Source: Gammaproteobacteria bacterium
GTDB lineage: Bacteria > Pseudomonadota > Gammaproteobacteria > Enterobacterales > Alteromonadaceae
DNA length: 64,000 nucleotides
NCBI GenBank assembly: GCA_018825965.1
Contig: JAHKAA010000039.1
Coordinates: 1 to 64,000, forward strand
Direction of reading: 5' to 3'
Shown here: one piece after another, positions 50,766 through 62,191 of the stretch
Position numbering within the stretch: the first letter of the stretch is position 1
Layout of the letters: each line of letters begins with the position of its first letter
The notes under the pieces: model-generated
The model's database searches: none
The model's input: the letters and a program-made list of their open reading frames with translations, nothing else
What the model was told of the DNA's origin: nothing
Program-made: the position numbers and the translations under genes

Positions 50766-51881
50766 CTACTGCTGAGCTAAAAGTCGTTTATGGGTGCTGA
50801 TGGACATCAGAATACCAAAACCTGCCATTAGTGTAACCATGGATGTCCCGCCGTAGCTCACTAAAGGCAAGGGTACTCCCACTACAGGTAATAATCCGGA
50901 CACCATACCAATATTGACAAAAACATACACAAAAAATGTCAGGGTAATACTGCCAGCCAGCAACTTGCTGAAATTATCCTGAGCCCGACTTGCGATAATC
51001 AAACCTCGGGCAATGATAAAGGCATACAAGGCCAACAGGAATAATACTCCTATCATGCCAAGCTCTTCGCTGAACACAGAAAATATAAAGTCAGTATGAC
51101 GTTCCGGTAAAAACTCAAGTTGAGACTGAGTACCATGCATCCAGCCTTTGCCTTCAAAACCACCTGAACCTATAGCTATTTTTGACTGAATAATATGATA
51201 GCCAGAACCTAAAGGATCACTTTCCGGATTGATAAAGGTTAACACCCGGCGTTTCTGATAGTCGTGCATCACAAAAAGCCACATAGTGTAACAACCTACA
51301 GGGATAATTAACGCCAGTGCTGTGATGATTCTCCAGCTCATACCACCTAAAAACAGGACAAAAATACCAGCGACAAAAATAAGGATAGAAGTGCCTAAAT
51401 CGGGCTGTTGCTGGATCAGCACAGTTGGAATAGCACACATAATAAAACCTATGATCAAGTGCCGGAATTTTAGCGGTAATGGATGAGAGGATACATACCA
51501 GGCCACAGCCATAGGCACGGCCAGTTTCATCACTTCAGAAGGCTGAAACTTCATAAAACCTAAATCCAGCCAACGTTGTGCGCCTTTACCAACATGACCA
51601 AAAGCCAATACCATGACGAGCATCGCAGTGCCTGCCAAAAATAACGGCACAGCCCAGAAGCTAAAGGTTTGAGGTTTCACCTGGGCTAAAAACAACATGG
51701 CACCAAAAGCCACAACCAACCTTGTACTGTGTGCTGCCATCATATCCCAGTGCTGACCACTGGCGCTGTAGAGTACAAATAACCCTGTAATACACAGCAG
51801 TAATAAACCCGCCAGCAAGGGACCGTCTAAATGTAATTTGGCCAGTAACCCCTTATGACCGGGGTCTTTCAGCACATTCAT
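50766..51881 (-). CDS. rodA: Peptidoglycan glycosyltransferase RodA (MrdB)
   Basis: SEDS-family polymerase of the elongasome, working with PBP2. The 371-residue protein has ten predicted membrane helices and the SEDS signatures KPDLGTS-like [33 protein letters not shown] and [15 protein letters not shown]. It overlaps mrdA by four bases, so the two elongasome partners are translated together. Confidence 0.98.
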   Translation of the reverse strand: MNVLKDPGHKGLLAKLHLDGPLLAGLLLLCITGLFVLYSASGQHWDMMAAHSTRLVVAFGAMLFLAQVKPQTFSFWAVPLFLAGTAMLVMVLAFGHVGKGAQRWLDLGFMKFQPSEVMKLAVPMAVAWYVSSHPLPLKFRHLIIGFIMCAIPTVLIQQQPDLGTSILIFVAGIFVLFLGGMSWRIITALALIIPVGCYTMWLFVMHDYQKRRVLTFINPESDPLGSGYHIIQSKIAIGSGGFEGKGWMHGTQSQLEFLPERHTDFIFSVFSEELGMIGVLFLLALYAFIIARGLIIASRAQDNFSKLLAGSITLTFFVYVFVNIGMVSGLLPVVGVPLPLVSYGGTSMVTLMAGFGILMSISTHKRLLAQQ

Positions 51882-53752
51882 GGTTGGGCTCCCGCTGCAC
51901 TTTGGCGTGTGAAATAATAGTCCATCATTTTACGGGCTATAGGTGCAGCATTTGCGCCACCGCCACCGACATTTTCAACGGTAACAGTTAAAGATATAGT
52001 TGGATTTTCTGCTGGCGCATAACCTATAAACATAGCGTTGTCTCTATGAACTTCTCTGATTGCATTCGCATCGTACTTTTGGTTAGCCGCCATATTAATG
52101 ACCTGAGCCGTACCTGTTTTACCTCCTGCGCTATAGCTAATGCCTTTAAACGCATTAAATCCGGTTCCGCCTTGTACCATCAGAGTTTGACGCATAGCTT
52201 CTTTGGATATGCGCCAGTTGTTGGGGTTTTTCACCTCAATAACACGCTCAAGCGGGGCGATAAGACTGGTATCTTTACTTTGATTGCGAAAATAACGCCC
52301 CATATGCGGTGTAGGTTTTAAACCATCGTTCAGCAGAATAGCGGTAGATAAAGCCAGCTGCATAGGGGTTGTACTCCAGTAGCTTTGACCTATCCCCAAA
52401 GACACTGTGTCACCAGGAAACCAGTTTTGCTTGTGCCGTGCTCTTTTCCATTCTTTTGATGGCATCAGGCCTGCACTTTCTTCCATGACATCTATACCGG
52501 TACGGGAGCCAAAACCAAACTTTTTCATATAATCAGAAATTCGATCTATACCAAGCTTTACCGCTAAGTCATAAAAGTAGGTATCACAACTTTTAGTGAT
52601 AGCTGTGTACACATCGACCCAACCATGACCCCATTTGACGTGGTCGCGATAAGGCCTGCTGTAATTTGGCAGCTTGTAAAAGCCTGGATCAGCGATACGG
52701 CTTTGTTCTGTCACAGTTCCGTTCTCCAAACCTAATATCGCCATATGAGGTTTGACGGTTGAAGCGGGTGGATACACGCCCTGAGTCACCCGGTTTACTA
52801 AAGGGCGGTCAGGAGACTCCAGCAATTCGCGGTAGTTTTTACCGCTGATGCCGTGCACAAATAAATTCGGGTCGTAGCTTGGATTACTGTAAAAAGCGAT
52901 GACGGCACCATCACGCGGATCCATAGCTACTATAGCGCCACGGTTTTCGCCCAGCAGCTCTTTGGCTTTTTGTTGCAGATGCATATCAATGGACAGGATC
53001 AGATCATCACCTGAAGTCGCAGGTTTGGAATCCAGAATACGGATCACCCGGCCTCTGTTGTTTACTTCCACCTGCTGAAAACCCACCTGACCATGCAGCT
53101 GGCTTTCGTAATAACGTTCAAGACCAATTTTTCCAATATCGCGGCTGGCAGCGTAGTTTGCTGTAACGCCTTCTTCTTCAAGTTTATCCAGCTCTTTGGC
53201 GTTAATTTTGCCGATATAACCTATAGCATGGGTAAAGAGTTCACCATAAGGATAGTGACGGGTTAAGCGGGCTTCCAAAGTGACACCAGGCAGTCTGTGT
53301 TGATTCACAGCTATGATAGCCACTTCCTGTTCAGTCAGATGCTCTTTGACCGCTATGCTGACAAAACGTCTGTGGTATTTCACTTCTTTTAAAAATTCTT
53401 GCTGACGCTCAGGCGTGATCTCAATCAGTTTGGCGAGTTCTGCCAGCATTTCAGGGATGTTTTTCACCTGCTCTGGGATCAATTCTACCGAATGAATAGG
53501 GCGGTTTTCGGCCAATAAAATACCGTTGCGATCGTAAATCAGCCCTCTGTTCGGCGGCTGTGGAATAAGTTTGATCCTGTTGCCATCAGCACGGGTCACA
53601 TAATGGTCGTGCATCACCACTTGTAACTTATATTGGTTAAACACCACCACTAAAAAACAAATCATGACCACCGCAAAACCAAACAAAGCCCTTTGATTAA
53701 ACATCTGGCTTTCAGCTGCAGGGTCCTGAATGGAGGGGCGTCTTTTAATCAT
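51878..53752 (-). CDS. mrdA: Penicillin-binding protein 2, peptidoglycan transpeptidase
   Basis: Class B transpeptidase essential for rod shape. The 624-residue protein has one N-terminal TM helix (about 23-43), the dimerisation region ([10 protein letters not shown]), the active-site STVK in PPASTVKPH (Ser near 331), SCD, and KTGTAQV near 540. Overlaps rodA. Confidence 0.98.
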   Translation of the reverse strand: MIKRRPSIQDPAAESQMFNQRALFGFAVVMICFLVVVFNQYKLQVVMHDHYVTRADGNRIKLIPQPPNRGLIYDRNGILLAENRPIHSVELIPEQVKNIPEMLAELAKLIEITPERQQEFLKEVKYHRRFVSIAVKEHLTEQEVAIIAVNQHRLPGVTLEARLTRHYPYGELFTHAIGYIGKINAKELDKLEEEGVTANYAASRDIGKIGLERYYESQLHGQVGFQQVEVNNRGRVIRILDSKPATSGDDLILSIDMHLQQKAKELLGENRGAIVAMDPRDGAVIAFYSNPSYDPNLFVHGISGKNYRELLESPDRPLVNRVTQGVYPPASTVKPHMAILGLENGTVTEQSRIADPGFYKLPNYSRPYRDHVKWGHGWVDVYTAITKSCDTYFYDLAVKLGIDRISDYMKKFGFGSRTGIDVMEESAGLMPSKEWKRARHKQNWFPGDTVSLGIGQSYWSTTPMQLALSTAILLNDGLKPTPHMGRYFRNQSKDTSLIAPLERVIEVKNPNNWRISKEAMRQTLMVQGGTGFNAFKGISYSAGGKTGTAQVINMAANQKYDANAIREVHRDNAMFIGYAPAENPTISLTVTVENVGGGGANAAPIARKMMDYYFTRQSAAGAQP

Positions 53753-53881
53753 GGCGAGTCGTGGTTACAGATGAAAATAAGGTGAATGCTACTTTCACAA
53801 ACAAGAGCCTGGCTAAATCAAAAAAAGCTTTTGGGCTTTTGGTTGTAGAGCATTGAATGAACAGGCGTTTTTTTGTCATGG

Positions 53882-54352
53882 TTATTCGCGGTGGTATGGG
53901 TGGTTTGTACTGATGCTCCATGCACGGTACAGGCTTTCTGCCAATACCACACGAACCATAGGGTGGGGCATAGTCAAAGCAGACAATGACCATTTGCCTT
54001 CACTGGCCGCTATACAAGCTGGTGCTAAACCCTCCGGGCCTCCCACCAGTAAACAGACATCCCGGCCATCCATTTGCCATTGTGTCAGTTTTTGTGCCAG
54101 CTGTGGACTACTCCAGTTGGCACCTTCCACCTCCAGCGTAATAATGCGGGCGCCTTTTGGCACGGCGGCCAGCATTTTTTCGCCTTCGGTTTCCAGAATA
54201 CGTTTAATGTCCGCATTTTTCCCGCGTTTACCGGCAGGAATTTCAATCAAATCCAGTGGTAAATCACGCGGAAAACGACGGGCATATTCTTCATAAGCCG
54301 TAGTGACCCAATCAGGCATTTTAGTGCCGACTGCAATCAACATTAACTTCAT
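53882..54352 (-). CDS. rlmH: 23S rRNA pseudouridine-1915 N3-methyltransferase RlmH
   Basis: SPOUT methyltransferase acting on the assembled 70S ribosome. The 156-residue protein has [11 protein letters not shown] (SAM-binding trefoil knot) and the C-terminal [22 protein letters not shown] gap of 129 bases before mrdA contains a weak minus-strand hairpin with a T-run (about 53819-53840). rsfS lies directly upstream. Confidence 0.98.
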   Translation of the reverse strand: MKLMLIAVGTKMPDWVTTAYEEYARRFPRDLPLDLIEIPAGKRGKNADIKRILETEGEKMLAAVPKGARIITLEVEGANWSSPQLAQKLTQWQMDGRDVCLLVGGPEGLAPACIAASEGKWSLSALTMPHPMVRVVLAESLYRAWSISTNHPYHRE

Positions 54353-54356
54353 GCCG

Positions 54357-54677
54357 TTAAGCGCTCCAGAGTTTCTCTAACTGGTAAAAACTGCGGCTGT
54401 CTTCCTGCATGACATGGGCAATTACATCACCCAAATCAATCAGTACCCACTCACCTGAACCTTCACCTTCAATGCCTAACACACTGATACCGGCTTTTTT
54501 CGCTTCTTTGGCCAGATGATCTGCAATAGAACGGGTATGACGGTTTGAGGTGCCTGAGCAGATCACCATTGAATCCGTCACATTGGATTTTTCACTGACA
54601 TCCAGGCTGACGATATCCTTGGCTTTCATGTCGTCCAGCTTGTCTAGAACGAATGCTAATAACTCTTGTGCTTGCAC
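54357..54677 (-). CDS. rsfS: Ribosomal silencing factor RsfS
   Basis: Binds L14 and blocks subunit joining in poor growth conditions. GTG 54677 with GGAG 7 bases before it gives 106 residues beginning [16 protein letters not shown], matching E. coli RsfS (105). The upstream open frame to 54716 is rejected. Core motifs are [18 protein letters not shown] and [15 protein letters not shown]. Confidence 0.96.
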   Translation of the reverse strand: MQAQELLAFVLDKLDDMKAKDIVSLDVSEKSNVTDSMVICSGTSNRHTRSIADHLAKEAKKAGISVLGIEGEGSGEWVLIDLGDVIAHVMQEDSRSFYQLEKLWSA

Positions 54678-54730
54678 CTTTTTACTCCGGGATCTAAAAA
54701 CGCGATATGTTAACACTTCTTGCTGCGATC

Positions 54731-55393
54731 TTATATGCCGCTGTACAGCCTTTCTGCTTTTATATACTGCAATACTTCGGCTGGTATTAACTGAGTTAGT
54801 TCTGCGCTGTGTTGGTTTTTTTCCAATAAGGTTCTGATCCGCGTGGCGCTCAGATCCAGCGGAGGGTTATCCAGCAGTATTATTTTACCCGAATCCAGTA
54901 AATGCAGGTCTTGTAAGGCCCTGGTGCCATACTGTTCGAGCAATTCAGGGCAATTGCCATCTGCTGCTGTACTGCCAGGTCGTTGACAGACCACCAGATG
55001 CGCCAGTTGCAAAATACTTTGCCACTGATGCCATTGTTTAAAGTACGCCAATGAATCCATACCCATGACAAACAATAAGCCACCCCGTGGATGTTGTTCA
55101 CGCAATAAACGCAAACTATCCACAGTGTACGAAGGGCTGTGTTTGTTCAGCTCCAGACTCTGAAGATGCAAACCTGGAATATGCTGAATGGCGAGTTGCA
55201 CCATGGCAGCTCTGTGTTCTGCACTAACACCAGGACTGGCGCGATGAGCAGGCAGGTGGCAAGGCATAAGTTGCACTTCACTGACAGCACACTGCTTTAA
55301 TACGTACTGAGCGCAGGCTAAATGTGCCTTATGTATAGGGTCAAAAGTGCCGCCAAAGACGGCAAAGGCGCGATCAGGGCGTGAAGTCGGCAT
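54731..55393 (-). CDS. nadD: Nicotinate-nucleotide adenylyltransferase
   Basis: Adenylates nicotinate mononucleotide in NAD synthesis. The 220-residue protein shows the nucleotidyltransferase motif FGGTFDPIHKAHL (13-25) and the ISSTxxR-equivalent LSATRIRTLL near the end. It overlaps holA by 20 bases. Confidence 0.97.
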   Translation of the reverse strand: MPTSRPDRAFAVFGGTFDPIHKAHLACAQYVLKQCAVSEVQLMPCHLPAHRASPGVSAEHRAAMVQLAIQHIPGLHLQSLELNKHSPSYTVDSLRLLREQHPRGGLLFVMGMDSLAYFKQWHQWQSILQLAHLVVCQRPGSTAADGNCPELLEQYGTRALQDLHLLDSGKIILLDNPPLDLSATRIRTLLEKNQHSAELTQLIPAEVLQYIKAERLYSGI

Positions 55394-56426
55394 AACGCTG
55401 CTGCAATGAAAATACTTTGGATATAGGGCTGACCAGTAAGCTGACTAAATGCGCCAAAGCCAGTTCAGGTTTATGTAAAGTACCGGATTTAAAAGCGCGG
55501 TCAAAAGCGGCCAGTTCCTGCTGTACATACCCCAGCCATTTTGCCGGTAAACGTGATACCGCAGTTTGATACATAGGTTGACGTTTAGGCCAGATGGCAT
55601 TTTTTTTGAAAAAATCTGCCAGTGGTTTACCTTGCTGCCGGGCTAAATGCATTTGCATCAAAGTGGCAACTTCTTTTTGCAATTGCCAGGCAATAATCAC
55701 AGGCTCTGTGTCCTGTTGTAATAAACGGTCAAGCCGGTGCAAGGCTTCGTTGCCCTGGCCTGACAGCAAAGCATCTACCAATTGAAATACTGAAAAATGC
55801 GATTGGTCGGCCAAATGCTGCTCTAAAAGCTCTGCATCCACAGTACCGCTCACCAGACTTAAACCGAGTTTTTCCAGCTCCTGCGCTGCTGCCAACAGAT
55901 TACCGGCGCAGTGATGCTGCATTAAAGTGATGGCATCCGGGGTGAGATGCAGTTTCAATGCAGAGCCACGTTGTTGTAACCAACGGTGAAACTGCTGATC
56001 ATCCAGTGGATAAAATTGCACCTGTACGGCCTGTTCTGCCAGGGTTTTAAACCAGGCGGACTTAGCGTAGTCATTGGCATTTTTGGCAGCATGTAACACC
56101 AAAATTAAGTCCGGATGCAATAAAGAGGGCAGTTGTTTTAACAGGTCTGTGGCACCTGTGGGTAATTTAGCCGGTAGTTCCAGCTCAAATACGCGACGGG
56201 GAGAAAATAAGGATAAATTATTCAGTTCCATCAGAAAGTCGTTCCAGCTGAAACTGCTGTCCCAGCTGTAGCTTTGTCGTTCATCAAAGCCGTGTTTTTT
56301 CGCAACAGCACGAATTAAATCTATGCTTTCCTGTTTCTGCAGTGGCTCCTCACCAAACACCAGATAAACTGGTGCCAGGTTTTTTTGTAACTGTGCAGCA
56401 AGCTGATTGCTATACAGTTTCAGCAT
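55374..56426 (-). CDS. holA: DNA polymerase III delta subunit
   Basis: Clamp-loader subunit that opens the beta clamp. The 350-residue protein has the N-terminal YLVFGEEPLQKQESID, an AAA-like region without Walker motifs, and the C-terminal helical collar (AWQLQKEVATLMQMH). Its start overlaps the lptE stop (ATGA). Confidence 0.96.
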   Translation of the reverse strand: MLKLYSNQLAAQLQKNLAPVYLVFGEEPLQKQESIDLIRAVAKKHGFDERQSYSWDSSFSWNDFLMELNNLSLFSPRRVFELELPAKLPTGATDLLKQLPSLLHPDLILVLHAAKNANDYAKSAWFKTLAEQAVQVQFYPLDDQQFHRWLQQRGSALKLHLTPDAITLMQHHCAGNLLAAAQELEKLGLSLVSGTVDAELLEQHLADQSHFSVFQLVDALLSGQGNEALHRLDRLLQQDTEPVIIAWQLQKEVATLMQMHLARQQGKPLADFFKKNAIWPKRQPMYQTAVSRLPAKWLGYVQQELAAFDRAFKSGTLHKPELALAHLVSLLVSPISKVFSLQQRYADFTP

Positions 56427-56911
56427 CAGTGGATCCGGTTTAACTGACGGATAATACGGCTGGCCGCCTGAGCTCGTAACTCCTGCAACAGCAGATCAAG
56501 CTCTTTAGCTTTGGCAAGAGCCAGGTTTGGATCGTCCTGATAATCACGGGTTAATTCAAACTGATACTCCACAGCCTCCTGGTCCGGCAGCAGTAACTGA
56601 TACTTCACTCTGTAAATCAGCTCGTATTCCGCGACCTGGCCGTTAGGGAATAAGGATAAAGTACGGCGCTCCAGACTATCTTGCTGCAACATCAGGGCTG
56701 GTGCTTTTGGATCCAGTTCAGTCAGCAATTTTACTTTGTTGCTTTCCAGTTGATCAGACAACAAAGTGGCCAGTTCCGAATGCTTTTTTGCATCGACAAA
56801 AATAGCCGGATAACGCTCCAGCGGCAGGCTGCCACGTAAGTGGAAGCCGCAGCTGGTTAACAGCAGGCTGCCTGCAAGCAGCAGCCCTGTCCATACGACG
56901 TGTTTTTTCAT
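56426..56911 (-). CDS. lptE: LPS-assembly lipoprotein LptE
   Basis: Plug of the LptD outer-membrane LPS translocon. The 161-residue protein has a lipobox LLTSC (Cys21) followed by GFHLRGSLPLERYPAIFVD, the usual LptE start. It is placed between leuS and holA as in E. coli. Confidence 0.96.
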   Translation of the reverse strand: MKKHVVWTGLLLAGSLLLTSCGFHLRGSLPLERYPAIFVDAKKHSELATLLSDQLESNKVKLLTELDPKAPALMLQQDSLERRTLSLFPNGQVAEYELIYRVKYQLLLPDQEAVEYQFELTRDYQDDPNLALAKAKELDLLLQELRAQAASRIIRQLNRIH

Positions 56912-56912
56912 T

Positions 56913-59522
<2,610 letters not shown>

Positions 59523-59708
59523 TCAAAACCAGACCGATAAAACCGGCGGAAAAAATTGCCGCTAGCATACCGCAAGCAGGGGGTCGGCAACAACAGCAAC
59601 AAGGGACATTCCTTGCTTTGTTTTATTTTGTGTCAAGGCACTTGCCTGCGCCGCTTTGGCTGCATAGAGTGGTGCACTGACTATCTTGGTTTCAAGGAGG
59701 AATTGCTT

Positions 59709-60344
59709 GTGTTTGGTATTGAAAATCTTGTCCTTTTTATCATTTCTGGTTTGCTGCTGAATATTTCACCAGGACCCGATACGGTGCTGATTATAAGCCG
59801 CAGTGCAAGCCAGGGCTGGCGCGCTGGTTTGGTGGCAGCTGCAGGTATTGGCTCTGGGGTTTGTCTGCATATTTTTGCTGCGGCTCTGGGCGTATCAGCT
59901 TTGCTTGCTACTTCTGCGACTGCCTTTACTCTGGTCAAGCTGGCTGGTGCTGCTTATTTAGTGTATCTGGGAGTCAAAATGCTTCTGGCCAAGCGGCCTT
60001 CAGAGGGAGTTAGTGTGCAGCCAGTCTCTGCTGCTACTTTTCATAGCATTTTCCTGCAAGGTTTTGTCACCAATGTATTAAATCCAAAAGTGGCGCTGTT
60101 TTTCCTTGCTTTTGTACCGCAGTTTATTGCCGTCGATGCCGCTAATAAAGCTTTGGCTTTCCTTATTTTGGGCTTTATTTTTAATCTGAATGGTATGCTC
60201 TGGTGTGCATTTTTGGCGGTAAGCGCTGGCTTTGCCGGGAAAAAAATGAAGGTAAGCCCGCTGGTTGCACATTGGCTGAATAAAAGTATTGGTGCGTTAT
60301 TTGTCGCTTTGGGTGTAAAGCTAGCGCTGGCCGAGCAACGCTAA
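59709..60344 (+). CDS. LysE/RhtB-family amino-acid exporter
   Basis: Inner-membrane exporter of the LysE superfamily, with 211 residues and about six helices. NISPGPDTVLIISRSASQGW near the N-terminus and FLQGFVTNVLNPKVALFFLAF are the classic RhtB motifs. The GTG at 59709 is selected by AAGGAGG (59694-59700) 8 bases upstream; the frame stays open to 59556 but has no support there. The exported amino acid is not predictable. Confidence 0.9.
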   Translation: MFGIENLVLFIISGLLLNISPGPDTVLIISRSASQGWRAGLVAAAGIGSGVCLHIFAAALGVSALLATSATAFTLVKLAGAAYLVYLGVKMLLAKRPSEGVSVQPVSAATFHSIFLQGFVTNVLNPKVALFFLAFVPQFIAVDAANKALAFLILGFIFNLNGMLWCAFLAVSAGFAGKKMKVSPLVAHWLNKSIGALFVALGVKLALAEQR

Positions 60345-60354
60345 CTAGATCCGA

Positions 60355-61512
60355 TCAACGGGGCAAAGCAGTTAAGACTTTGCCTACCAGTTGATCCAGC
60401 TCATCACCATTACCTATCCAGCGCGTCACCATCAGCAGATCATTTTCCCGGTCTATGTAAATGATATTACGACCAGCGCCCTGAAAGGTGACCGCAGTTT
60501 CAGGTGCGTTCGGCAAAGCTTTGCGGCCAGGGTTTAAAAACCAGTTGGCAAAGCCATATTCTGGGTTGGCTGAGCCGCCAGTGCTTGCCATTTTGATCCA
60601 TTCTTTGCTGACGAGTTGCTTGTCCTGCCATTGACCATCCCGTAAAAACAGATAGCCAAAACGGGCTAAATCCCAGGCATTAATAAAGATACCGCCACCC
60701 CAATGGCCGCCACCAGAGACCGACTGCATCTTCTGACCATCCAGTTCAATCCAGCTATTGTCATAACCATACCAGCGCCAGGTGGATGAGGCGCCTATAG
60801 GAGTCATAATCTGTTCATTCAGCACTGCAGGCAGCGGTTTACGCCAGACATACAAGGTGGATAACGCCAAAAGGTTTACCCGTACATCATTGTATTTGTA
60901 ATGACTACCGGGAGTTCGTAATGGACGTTTAGGCCAGTCGGCTGGTGTTTTACCTTCGGGTCTGTCGGCCCAGTCTGGTTTGCCCCATAAGGTACCTTGC
61001 CAGTTACTGGTTTGGCGCAGCAGATGATCCCAGCGGATTTGGCTGTTGTGCGCGCCTTGATATAAGTCGACACCATACGGCATGTAGCTATCTACTTTGT
61101 CCTGCAGGTTCTGTATTAAACCTTGTTGCCAGGCCAGACCTGTCACAGTAGTTAAAAAGGTTTTGGTGATGCTGTGGGTCATATCTACAGCCTGGGTATC
61201 ACCCCACTGGGCTATGACTGAACCTTTATAAATGATAATGCCGTTGGCAGCAGCACGGCTTTTCATAGGGCCAATAATTTGATCATAAGGCTCTTTGGCG
61301 CCAAAAGTGGTAGCCTGGACTATGGCCTGATCCCGGTCTGCTTTGTTTTCGGAGGCGATAGCGTAGTCGACGGCCTGCTGCAGCAAAGTTGCATCTACTT
61401 TTAATTCTGCTGCTGGTTTTTGTTGCCACTGTCCTGCAGGAGGAAAGTAATCCGCCGCACCAGCGGCACTGAATAACAACGTAAAAGCGCTAAAAACAAA
61501 ATAAAGTTTCAT
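60355..61512 (-). CDS. Secreted serine hydrolase, class C beta-lactamase family
   Basis: Periplasmic protein of 385 residues with a signal peptide (about 1-19). Catalytic SITK (Ser near 113, in THSITKTF) and the tyrosine motif YNDVRVN (about 204) match the serine beta-lactamase/penicillin-binding fold (EstB, 6-aminohexanoate-dimer hydrolase, PBP4*). The third box is HWGGG. Members include esterases and D-amino-acid peptidases, so it should not be read as a resistance gene. Confidence 0.88.
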   Translation of the reverse strand: MKLYFVFSAFTLLFSAAGAADYFPPAGQWQQKPAAELKVDATLLQQAVDYAIASENKADRDQAIVQATTFGAKEPYDQIIGPMKSRAAANGIIIYKGSVIAQWGDTQAVDMTHSITKTFLTTVTGLAWQQGLIQNLQDKVDSYMPYGVDLYQGAHNSQIRWDHLLRQTSNWQGTLWGKPDWADRPEGKTPADWPKRPLRTPGSHYKYNDVRVNLLALSTLYVWRKPLPAVLNEQIMTPIGASSTWRWYGYDNSWIELDGQKMQSVSGGGHWGGGIFINAWDLARFGYLFLRDGQWQDKQLVSKEWIKMASTGGSANPEYGFANWFLNPGRKALPNAPETAVTFQGAGRNIIYIDRENDLLMVTRWIGNGDELDQLVGKVLTALPR

Positions 61513-61661
61513 TCACAATCCCTTTTAAAGTTCAGTATGCAGACTGAGCTTCAGAGCAAAAAGCCGCAATAGCCTTGCGACTAAAAAGCCTGGTCATAGG
61601 TTGAAAATCCAGCCTGCTGGTTTTGCCCGACTATACTAAGGGAAAGCAGTAAGGAGGTTTT

Positions 61662-62117
61662 ATGGCGGAATTTAAAGATAAATATCAGAAATGGCTCAAT
61701 GAGTTAGCCACTATGTTCAAAGAAGGGCGGCAGCAGCAATTGGAGCACCTGGTCGAATTTGCCGACACAGTCAAAGCTTATGTCAAAGCGGGCAAAGAGC
61801 TGACGGCTTATGAAACACAGCTTTTTATCGAAACCTTTAAACGCCAGGCCACAGAAGCAGAACAAGCGCCATCACTCTGGCCTGAAACTTTGTGGTATGA
61901 GCTTTCTTTGATCACCGACAAAACCCAGATTGAATGGCAGGAACTGATGCAGGATTTTGAACATCAGGGTACCTATCAACAAGGTGAAGAAGTAGGTATG
62001 GGTTTATACCAATGCCAGCAGTGTCAGCAACAGCAGGCCTTTTATCATCCGGCTGAATTAGGAGCTTGTGTGCATTGCGGCGGCACGCACTTTAGCCGCG
62101 AGGGTCTGCCTTTTTAA
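61662..62117 (+). CDS. ybeL: Zinc-ribbon protein of the DUF1451 family (YbeL-like)
   Basis: A 151-residue protein with a helical N-terminal part and a C-terminal zinc ribbon formed by CQQCQQ and CVHCGG. E. coli ybeL is also close to leuS. AAGGAGG precedes the ATG. Function unknown. Confidence 0.88.
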   Translation: MAEFKDKYQKWLNELATMFKEGRQQQLEHLVEFADTVKAYVKAGKELTAYETQLFIETFKRQATEAEQAPSLWPETLWYELSLITDKTQIEWQELMQDFEHQGTYQQGEEVGMGLYQCQQCQQQQAFYHPAELGACVHCGGTHFSREGLPF

Positions 62118-62191
62118 AACATTCATTTTATTCAATGATTTGTTAAGATGACGTCATTGTAGTTTTCATCTTTCAACACTGAGCAGGTTGC

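Noticed and set aside
60355..61512. Beta-lactam resistance gene
   Set aside because: It has the SxxK and YxN motifs of class C enzymes but belongs to the broad esterase/peptidase group; the KTG box is replaced by HWGGG.
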